Below, piece after piece: positions 6,067 through 11,465 of a stretch of DNA of 11,465 nt. The notes beneath the pieces were generated by a model. That model saw nothing but the letters and a program-made list of their open reading frames with translations. It was not told the DNA's origin and did no database searches. Source of the DNA: CAZDAW01 sp964503685 (GTDB lineage: Bacteria; Chloroflexota; Anaerolineae; Anaerolineales; Anaerolineaceae); the NCBI GenBank assembly GCA_964503685.1, contig CAZDAW010000108.1:1-11465 (forward strand), read 5' to 3'. A program made the translations under genes and the position numbers. Numbering within the stretch: position 1 is the stretch's first letter; the number at the start of each line of letters is the position of its first letter.

Positions 6067-7104
6067 ATGTCTAAAAAACTTTATTTTCTTCTAGCAGTTT
6101 TAGTCATAGCAGCAATGGTTGTTCCTGCCTGTCAACCCGCTGGAGGCGGCAAGCCTGACTGCAGCAAAGCTGATGTTTTCTGCGTAGGGCTGGTCACCGA
6201 TGTCGGCAAGATTGACGACAAGTCCTTCAACCAATCCACCTGGGAAGGCGTGAAGCAAGCTGAGAAGGATTTAGGCGCGGTTGTACAATATATTGAAACC
6301 ACCGATTCGAAAGACTATGATAAAAACATTGCTACATTCGCCGATGCAAAATATGATGTTGTTGTCACAGTCGGCTTTGCACTGGGTGAGGCAACTATTG
6401 CGGCCGCAAAGAAATATCCCGATGTGAAGTTCATTGGCGTAGATCAATCACAGGCAGAAGTCATCCCCAACCTTGCTGGTTTGGTCTTCCCTGAAGACAA
6501 AGCTGGCTTCCTGGTGGGCGCCCTGGCCGCACAGATGACCAAAAGCAAAAAAATCGGCTCTGTCTGCGGCACCGATGCTGTTCCAGCAGTCTGGCGCTTC
6601 GGTGAAGGCTATCGCGCTGGCGCTGCATACATTGACCCCGCCGTCGAGGTGAACGTTGTCTATCACAGCGATGTAGGCTTTGATAAGACCTTCACTGATC
6701 CTGAATGGGGTAAAACAACCGCTATTTCCATGATCGATAAAGGCGTTGACGTCATCTTCGGCGCAGGTGGTAAGACCGGTAACGGTGCCCTGCTCGGCGC
6801 AGCTGAAAAAGGCGTATATGCCATCGGCGTTGACACTGACCAGTACTACACTGTTCCCGAAGCGCAGAAAGTATTACTTTCCAGCGCCATGAAAATGTTA
6901 ACCCCCGGCACCTTCAACCTGATCAAGATGGCCAAGGAAGGTTCCTTCCCGGGCGGCGATTTCCTCGGCGAAGCTGGTTACGCTCCGTTCCATGACCTGG
7001 ATAGCAAAGTCCCTGCTGAAGTCAAGGCCAAGATGGAAGAAATTTCCAAAGGCTTAAACGACGGGTCAATCCAAACAAATGTTGCGCCCACAAAGCCACA
7101 GTAA
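6067..7104 (+). CDS. BMP-family substrate-binding lipoprotein of an ABC importer (probable nucleoside)
   Basis: This 345-residue protein belongs to the basic membrane protein (BMP/PnrA-like) family of periplasmic-type binding proteins; characterised members bind purine nucleosides, and related ones bind riboflavin. A lipoprotein signal peptide (1-21, MSKK then a hydrophobic core) ends in VPAC with lipidated Cys22. Family signatures follow: GLVTDVGKIDDKSFNQSTWEG (about 41-61), FIGVDQ (122-127), VDVIFGAGGKTGNGAL (227-242), GVDTDQYY (254-261) and LSSAMK (271-276). Mature-protein cysteines at 32 and 39, close to the anchor, could form a disulfide. The ATG has AGGAGG 9 nt upstream. A strong terminator follows directly, separating it from its permease genes. 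Codon choice is richer in C/G-ending and AAG codons than the neighbours, as in highly expressed genes. The substrate is inferred only from the family. Confidence 0.92.
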   Translation: MSKKLYFLLAVLVIAAMVVPACQPAGGGKPDCSKADVFCVGLVTDVGKIDDKSFNQSTWEGVKQAEKDLGAVVQYIETTDSKDYDKNIATFADAKYDVVVTVGFALGEATIAAAKKYPDVKFIGVDQSQAEVIPNLAGLVFPEDKAGFLVGALAAQMTKSKKIGSVCGTDAVPAVWRFGEGYRAGAAYIDPAVEVNVVYHSDVGFDKTFTDPEWGKTTAISMIDKGVDVIFGAGGKTGNGALLGAAEKGVYAIGVDTDQYYTVPEAQKVLLSSAMKMLTPGTFNLIKMAKEGSFPGGDFLGEAGYAPFHDLDSKVPAEVKAKMEEISKGLNDGSIQTNVAPTKPQ

Positions 7105-7116
7105 ATCCTCATAACT

Positions 7117-7157
7117 AAAAATGGGGAAAGAGAACCCCTCTCTTTCCCCATTTTTTT
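7117..7157 (+). terminator. Strong intrinsic terminator between binding protein and permeases
   Basis: A perfect 16-bp stem (7117-7132 with 7140-7155) closes a 7-nt loop and runs into seven T residues (7151-7157). It lies 12 bp after the BMP stop codon. Because the importer genes continue on the same strand just downstream and no clear promoter is seen in 7158-7208, partial read-through is the likely source of permease and ATPase transcripts. Confidence 0.93.
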
Positions 7158-7208
7158 CACCCTTTACCAGGTCCTTTTTCGGCTTTCCGCGCAATTCAAA
7201 GAGGAGCC

Positions 7209-8348
7209 ATGGAATCTTCTACCACTCAAAATCTGAATCATAAAGATAAATTCTCAACCAAAGTAATCAATGCTCTTCGCAGCTTGCTTGTTCCTGTCCT
7301 TGCAGTATTAACATCGGTAATTGTAGGCGGCGTCGTTATCGCCATTGTTGGCGGAGACCCTTTTGCTGCATTCTTTGGACTGGCTGAAGGAGCTTTTGGT
7401 TCGGCAGCCGCGCTCAGTGAGACGGCCGTTTGGGCAACACCTTACATCTTCGCTGGTTTGGCTGTTGCTCTGGCGTTTAAGGGAGGGTTATTCAATATCG
7501 GCGCTGAAGGTCAGCTTGCATTCGGAGCTGTTGCGGCAGCCTGGTTCGGGTATGCTCTTCCATCGGTATTGGGAATAGATATCCCGGCAATTATTCACTT
7601 ACCGCTCACAATTCTGGCAGGAACATTAGCCGGAGCAATTTGGGGAGGAATTCCTGGCTGGTTAAAAGCAAAATTTGGCGGGCATGAAGTCATCAATACT
7701 ATCATGATGAATTACATTGCTCTTAATATCACAAGCTTTTTACTCAATGGTCCCATGAAAGATCAAAACCCATTGAACGTGGTAGCACGAACACCATTAA
7801 TTGCAACCAGCGCTCAAATTCCAGTAATTTTCCCCAATTTTAGAATCCACTGGGGATTTATTTTTGCATTACTTGTCGCTTTCCTCATCTGGGTCTTGCT
7901 TTGGAAAACAACCCTGGGCTTTGAGATTCGTACTGCTGGAACCAACCCTGATGCTGCAAAATATGCAGGCGTTAATGTTCCGCGTACAATCGTCATCAGC
8001 ATGGTTCTCTCTGGAGCTTTAGCCGGATTGGCAGGCGCGATTGAAGTCACCGGCTTGAATTATCGGCACGAATTAGGTTTTTCAATTGGTTATGGTTTCG
8101 ACGCCATCGCCATCGCGCTTTTAGGTAAAACGCATCCCGCAGGAGTTGTATTGGGCGCAATTTTATTTGGCGCCATGCGGAATGGAGCAACTCGAATGCA
8201 GTTCTTAACACAAATTCCTGTCGATGTCATTTCCGTGATCCAGGCATTAATTTTATTATTCGTTGCAGCAGATGCAATTATTCGTTATATCTATCGAATT
8301 CGCCACCGTGAAGAACGTGTCACCCTTACCAGGGGATGGGGCGGCTAG
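7209..8348 (+). CDS. BMP-type ABC importer permease, first subunit
   Basis: This 379-residue membrane protein is a BPD_transp_2 permease (branched-chain amino acid/ribose/nucleoside class), the NupP/YufP-like partner in BMP importers. About nine hydrophobic segments are visible, starting at 25-47 and 74-90 and ending at 336-361. Recognisable motifs are KGGLFNIGAEGQLAFG (91-106), GGHEVINTIMMNYIA (157-171, the cytoplasmic loop that contacts the ATPase), GTNPDAAKYAGVNV (244-257) and YGFDAIAIALLGKTHP (295-310). Together with the second permease it should form the transmembrane channel. ATG 7209 follows GAGGAG at 7201-7206 with rather tight spacing; no other ATG precedes the first membrane segment. 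Its stop codon overlaps the ribosome site of the next gene. Confidence 0.92.
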   Translation: MESSTTQNLNHKDKFSTKVINALRSLLVPVLAVLTSVIVGGVVIAIVGGDPFAAFFGLAEGAFGSAAALSETAVWATPYIFAGLAVALAFKGGLFNIGAEGQLAFGAVAAAWFGYALPSVLGIDIPAIIHLPLTILAGTLAGAIWGGIPGWLKAKFGGHEVINTIMMNYIALNITSFLLNGPMKDQNPLNVVARTPLIATSAQIPVIFPNFRIHWGFIFALLVAFLIWVLLWKTTLGFEIRTAGTNPDAAKYAGVNVPRTIVISMVLSGALAGLAGAIEVTGLNYRHELGFSIGYGFDAIAIALLGKTHPAGVVLGAILFGAMRNGATRMQFLTQIPVDVISVIQALILLFVAADAIIRYIYRIRHREERVTLTRGWGG

Positions 8349-8358
8349 GAGGCAGATC

Positions 8359-9429
8359 ATGGATTTGAAACGTTTCGGATTTATCGCATTTATCATTGCA
8401 TTTCTTTATACAGTTGTCATTTTAATCGGGAAGGACAATGTCTCACCTCCGGTTATTCTCGTTAGCCTAATCGCGACAACCATTTCCGTAGCCACGCCGC
8501 TTACTCTTGGAGCTCTCTCTGGTTTGTTCTGTGAAAGATCTGGGATTGTCAACATCGGCATCGAAGGAATGATGTTATCTTCCGCCTTCTTCGGATGGTT
8601 TGCGTCCATATACCTGAATTCAATACTAAAATTAGAACCCATGTTTAGTTTAGTCATGGGTGTTATCGTAGCCATTCTGGCCGGCGGGCTGATGGGATTA
8701 TTACTGGCCTGGTTATCAGTTACATTTAAGGTAGACCAAATCATCGGTGGGACTGTAATCAATATCCTGGCCATTGGAATAACAGGTTTTCTTAATCGAC
8801 AAATATTTTTCGAGCGAAACAGCGTTTTTGGTGGACAGGTCCCTCACGCGCCTGGTACACTCCCGGCCATTCAAATCCCATTACTCTCAGATATACCTCT
8901 TATTGGAAAGATATTTGTCCAGCAACCTATCGCAATCGCGGCTATTCTCCTCGTTATTCTGGCAAATTTTGTGATTTTTAACACGCGCTGGGGACTACGT
9001 TCCCGTTCTGTTGGCGAACACCCCAGGGCAGCAGACACCGTAGGGATCAATGTTTATCGTACTCAATACATTAATGTGGTTATCGGCGGCTGTATTGCCG
9101 GGTTGGCCGGGGCATATTTTACGCTTGAGTCCGTGCCCTCATTTGAACCGCTAATGACAAACGGGCGAGGTTTCATCGCGCTGGCTGCATTAATCTTTGG
9201 CAACTGGACTCCCTATGGAGCCTGGGCAGCTTCTTTAGTTTTCGGAGCTGCTTCTGCATTCCAAATCAACCTGCAATTTTTCCGTGAAGTTATTCCACCC
9301 CAGTGGAATTTTCTATCACAATCCTATATCGTGGGTCTGGTTCCCTATATTTTAACCATGTTAATCCTGACTGGTTTTATTGGGAAAACCATTCCACCGG
9401 CGCATGAAAATAGCCCTTACGAAAAATAA
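8359..9429 (+). CDS. BMP-type ABC importer permease, second subunit
   Basis: The 356-residue product is the second BPD_transp_2 permease, NupQ/YufQ-like. Multiple membrane segments are evident (about 7-24, 32-56, 68-87, 95-120, 128-146, 190-207, 237-255, 272-300, 323-343). Family motifs are ERSGIVNIGIEGMML (59-73), KVDQIIGGTVINILA (124-138), the EHPRAADTVGINV loop (220-232) and NGRGFIALAALIFGNW (268-283). The start is set at ATG 8359, which has a perfect AGGAGG (8347-8352) overlapping the previous stop codon; a longer in-frame reading from 8263 would run through the first permease gene and lacks such a site. The 10-bp gap implies co-translation and a stoichiometric heterodimer with the first permease. 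Confidence 0.92.
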   Translation: MDLKRFGFIAFIIAFLYTVVILIGKDNVSPPVILVSLIATTISVATPLTLGALSGLFCERSGIVNIGIEGMMLSSAFFGWFASIYLNSILKLEPMFSLVMGVIVAILAGGLMGLLLAWLSVTFKVDQIIGGTVINILAIGITGFLNRQIFFERNSVFGGQVPHAPGTLPAIQIPLLSDIPLIGKIFVQQPIAIAAILLVILANFVIFNTRWGLRSRSVGEHPRAADTVGINVYRTQYINVVIGGCIAGLAGAYFTLESVPSFEPLMTNGRGFIALAALIFGNWTPYGAWAASLVFGAASAFQINLQFFREVIPPQWNFLSQSYIVGLVPYILTMLILTGFIGKTIPPAHENSPYEK

Positions 9430-9440
9430 TTCTCCTGTAC

Positions 9441-9491
9441 GGGTGAAACTGAACATCCCAGGCTTTAAAATCAATTACCAGTATTTCACCC
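9441..9491 (+). repeat. Inverted repeat between permease and ATPase genes
   Basis: GGGTGAAA (9441-9448) and TTTCACCC (9484-9491) are perfect 8-bp complements. The adjoining CTG (9449-9451) and CAG (9479-9481) extend the stem to 11 bp with a 2-nt bulge, closing a 27-nt AT-rich loop. No T-run follows, so it is not an intrinsic terminator. It ends 9 nt before the GGAG ribosome site (9501-9504) of the ATPase gene, and may act in RNA processing, stability or translation. Confidence 0.5.
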
Positions 9492-9512
9492 AATAAATAT
9501 GGAGCAGACACT

Positions 9513-11039
9513 ATGACAAATGTATTAGAGGCAAAAGGTATCACCAAGCAATTTCCGGGCGTTCTGGCCAACGACCAGGTTAACATAGATTTGCGAGAAG
9601 GTGAAATTCACGCACTGTTGGGTGAGAATGGCGCCGGCAAAACCACGCTGATGAACATTCTCTACGGGCTTTATAAACCAGATTCCGGAGAGGTTATCGT
9701 TAAAGGCAAACCCATTACACTCAATTCGCCTAAAGACGCTATCCAGCATGGAATCGGAATGGTGCACCAACATTTTATGCTGGTGCCTGTTTTCACCGTC
9801 GCAGAGAATATAATGTTAGGCTCAGAAACAACGCGCGGGTTAGCGCTTGATCGAAAAGCCGTTTCAAAGAAAATTCTTGAACTATCTCATCAATACGGAC
9901 TCGAAGTAAATCCAAATGATCTGATACAGGATATTCCCGTCGGCGTTCAACAAAGAGTGGAAATTGTTAAAGCGCTCTACCGAAAAGCCGACATTCTTAT
10001 TTTAGACGAACCGACAGCCGTATTAACTCCGCAAGAAGCAGACGATCTCTTTCGAATCATGCACGAATTGACTCAAAAGGGCGTCTCTATCATTTTCATC
10101 ACCCATAAACTGAAAGAGGTCCTTGCAATATCAGACCGGATAACTGTTATGCGCGGCGGCAAGGTGGTTGGTTCAGTTTTACCACAAGACACGAATGAAA
10201 CACAATTGGCGGCTATGATGGTTGGACGCGAGGTAATTCTCCAGGTTAAAAAAGAAGAAGCCAAGCCCACCGAAGAAGTGCTGCGCGTGAAAAACCTCAA
10301 AGTTTACGATGCACGCGGTGTTGAAGCTGTCCGGGGTGTCTCTTTTGAAGTCAAAGCCGGTGAAATCCTGGGAATTGCCGGCGTGCAAGGCAACGGGCAA
10401 ACTGAACTGATCGAAGCTATATCGGGTTTACATCACGTTCACAGTGGAGAAGTTTATCTGGGCGGTCATAATCTGACCGGAAAAACCCCCCGTCCTTTAA
10501 TCGAACATGGCATGGCGCATATTCCCGAAGACCGGCAGAGGCATGGCCTCGTACTTTCATACCCGGTTGCGGATAATCTTATATTATGCACATATTATCA
10601 ACAACCTTTTGCCCGGCGCGGCATGATCCAAAACGCCGAGATTGACTCCAACGCCCGTAAATTGATCGAGCAATTTGACATTCGTACACCCAGTCCGTAC
10701 GTCAGTACTTCAAAGCTTTCAGGCGGCAATCAGCAGAAGGTGATTGTTGCCCGCGAACTTTCCCGTCCAATTCGTTTATTAATCGCCAACCAGCCGACCC
10801 GTGGTTTGGATGTCGGCTCCATTGAATATATTCATCAAGAAATTATCGAAATGCGAGATCGGGGCGTCGGTGTGTTACTCGTTTCAGCCGAACTGGATGA
10901 AATCATGGCGCTTTCCGATCGCATTGCAGTCATGTATCGGGGTGAAATTGTTACAACAGTGGACGCCAGGATAGCCACGCGTGAAACATTAGGTTTGTAC
11001 ATGACCGGTTATACACCCGAAGAGGTCATAAAAGCCTGA
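9513..11039 (+). CDS. BMP-type ABC importer ATPase with two nucleotide-binding domains
   Basis: This 508-residue cytoplasmic protein (NupO/YufO-like, ribose/nucleoside importer class) powers the importer with two fused ABC domains. Domain 1 (about 4-245) has Walker A GENGAGKTT (37-45), Q-loop Gln86, a divergent signature VGVQQRVEI (143-151), Walker B LILDEPT (162-168) and H-loop His198. Domain 2 (about 255-505) has a degenerate Walker A GVQGNGQTEL (290-299, no lysine), a canonical signature LSGGNQQK (402-409) and an altered Walker B ending ANQPTRGLD (425-433), where Asn426-Gln427 replace Asp-Glu. So only the site built from domain-1 Walker motifs and the domain-2 signature should hydrolyse ATP; this asymmetry is normal for the family. 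ATG 9513 has GGAG 8 nt upstream. In many BMP operons the ATPase precedes the permeases; here it is last. A terminator follows. Confidence 0.94.
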   Translation: MTNVLEAKGITKQFPGVLANDQVNIDLREGEIHALLGENGAGKTTLMNILYGLYKPDSGEVIVKGKPITLNSPKDAIQHGIGMVHQHFMLVPVFTVAENIMLGSETTRGLALDRKAVSKKILELSHQYGLEVNPNDLIQDIPVGVQQRVEIVKALYRKADILILDEPTAVLTPQEADDLFRIMHELTQKGVSIIFITHKLKEVLAISDRITVMRGGKVVGSVLPQDTNETQLAAMMVGREVILQVKKEEAKPTEEVLRVKNLKVYDARGVEAVRGVSFEVKAGEILGIAGVQGNGQTELIEAISGLHHVHSGEVYLGGHNLTGKTPRPLIEHGMAHIPEDRQRHGLVLSYPVADNLILCTYYQQPFARRGMIQNAEIDSNARKLIEQFDIRTPSPYVSTSKLSGGNQQKVIVARELSRPIRLLIANQPTRGLDVGSIEYIHQEIIEMRDRGVGVLLVSAELDEIMALSDRIAVMYRGEIVTTVDARIATRETLGLYMTGYTPEEVIKA

Positions 11040-11058
11040 AATCAAGCTTTGTTCCCGT

Positions 11059-11100
11059 GACCTGATAGACTGTTACTTTCTATCAGGTCTTTTATTTTTA
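11059..11100 (+). terminator. Intrinsic terminator after the ABC importer operon
   Basis: An 11-bp perfect stem (11059-11069 with 11079-11089, GACCTGATAGA against its complement) closes a 9-nt loop and leads into a T-rich tail (TTTTATTTTT, to 11099). It lies 19 bp after the ATPase stop codon and ends the operon. Confidence 0.9.
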
Positions 11101-11120
11101 GCGAGGTTATGATTTATAAT
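11092..11120 (+). promoter_or_regulatory. Possible promoter of the right-edge lipoprotein gene
   Basis: A perfect -10 box TATAAT (11115-11120) lies 59 bp before the ATG at 11180. At 17 nt upstream the -35 position reads TTATTT, a poor match inside the terminator tail. The call rests on the -10 box and on the gene starting after a terminator. Confidence 0.4.
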
Positions 11121-11179
11121 AAAAATGGCGAATGGTGAATCCTTCTTGCAAATTCATGTTTAGTTAAATGGAGGTTGCT

Positions 11180-11465
11180 ATGCACAATTTATCCATGAAA
11201 ATCCTTTCGCTGGCGGCGATTCTGTTTTTGGTTTCGTGCAATTTACCAAAAGCCTCCTCCACCCCTTCTGCGGAGCAAGATGCTGTTCTGACTCTGGCAT
11301 TTTTAACCGTTCAAGCAAAACAAACTGAAATTGCCATTCTCAATCAACCAACTGGAACCAGCGTTCCACCAACCACAGAACAAATCGCCACACCGCTTGC
11401 CCCCCCCGTAACCCAGGGCCCCCCGGCCGCACTCGCGCCCTCACTTACCCCCCCGCCGCGGCGAC
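11180..11465 (+). CDS. Lipoprotein of unknown function, 5' part only, runs off window
   Basis: An open frame begins at ATG 11180, with GGAGG at 11170-11174, and stays open to the window end (95 codons). The first 19 residues form a lipoprotein signal (MHNLSMK, hydrophobic core, LVSC lipobox) with lipidated Cys20. The following region is rich in Ser, Thr, Pro, Ala and Gln, with one short amphipathic stretch (about 33-56, EQDAVLTLAFLTVQAKQTEI), and then a Pro/Thr linker typical of surface lipoproteins. No functional domain is reached, so no function is assigned. From about 11400 the sequence becomes extremely GC-rich with C homopolymers; residues after ~74 may be distorted by sequence errors. 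It is separated from the ABC operon by a terminator. Confidence 0.75.
   Translation, partial: MHNLSMKILSLAAILFLVSCNLPKASSTPSAEQDAVLTLAFLTVQAKQTEIAILNQPTGTSVPPTTEQIATPLAPPVTQGPPAALAPSLTPPPRR

Noticed and set aside
8263..8358. 32-codon N-terminal extension of the second permease
   Set aside because: It overlaps the end of the first permease; ATG 8359 has a perfect AGGAGG and fits the family length.
8406..8774. Minus-strand open frame of 122 codons inside the second permease gene
   Set aside because: Fully overlaps conserved permease sequence and shows no independent protein features.
10380..10812. Loss of Walker A lysine and Walker B Asp-Glu in the second ATPase domain as a sign of decay
   Set aside because: The same asymmetry (NQPTRGLD in domain 2, canonical domain 1) is typical of functional BMP/nucleoside importer ATPases.
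1..11465. CRISPR array, insertion sequence, phage or defence genes
   Set aside because: No spaced direct repeats, transposase, integrase or nuclease-like frames were found; the genes are housekeeping or transport functions.

Overview
The window reads as ordinary chromosomal DNA of a free-living bacterium, most likely a Chloroflexota (Anaerolineae-like) organism. That placement is an inference. It rests on the style of the CoaE protein (an IEAIKLLE segment, C-terminal extension), lipoproteins with short Ala/Val-Cys or Val-Ser-Cys lipoboxes followed by Pro/Thr-rich linkers, the c-di-AMP pair cdaA-cdaR, and moderate GC with mixed codon use. No phage, IS element, CRISPR array or defence island is visible.

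Layout. At the left edge the 5' half of a tRNA gene points leftward out of the window (1-31, minus strand). It has its own consensus promoter, which is divergent from a second near-consensus promoter driving a rightward cluster: dephospho-CoA kinase with a fused acetyltransferase-like domain (222-1352), diadenylate cyclase cdaA (1394-2269), its membrane-anchored partner cdaR (2270-3532) and the ribosome-assembly GTPase der (3537-4898). These genes are packed with 0-41 bp gaps and are probably co-transcribed. A signal peptidase I gene (4977-5564) follows behind its own probable promoter, then a small YgiT-type zinc-finger protein (5612-5917).

The right half is a complete BMP-family ABC importer: a substrate-binding lipoprotein (6067-7104), a strong intrinsic terminator, two membrane permeases (7209-8348 and 8359-9429), and a tandem-domain ATPase (9513-11039) that closes with another terminator. 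The family imports purine nucleosides in characterised members, with riboflavin importers as a related alternative. The lipoprotein would capture substrate outside the membrane, the permease pair would form the channel, and the ATPase would power it. The internal terminator probably keeps the binding protein in excess over the membrane complex. A new lipoprotein gene begins at 11180 and runs off the right edge, where the last ~65 bases jump to about 80% GC and look like poor contig-end sequence.

The most useful things to follow up are the degenerate GNAT domain fused to CoaE, the structured 5' leader of the BMP gene (two competing hairpins and a symmetric palindrome), and the inverted repeat centred between the divergent tRNA and coaE promoters. 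I do not see a convincing previously undescribed multi-gene system here.
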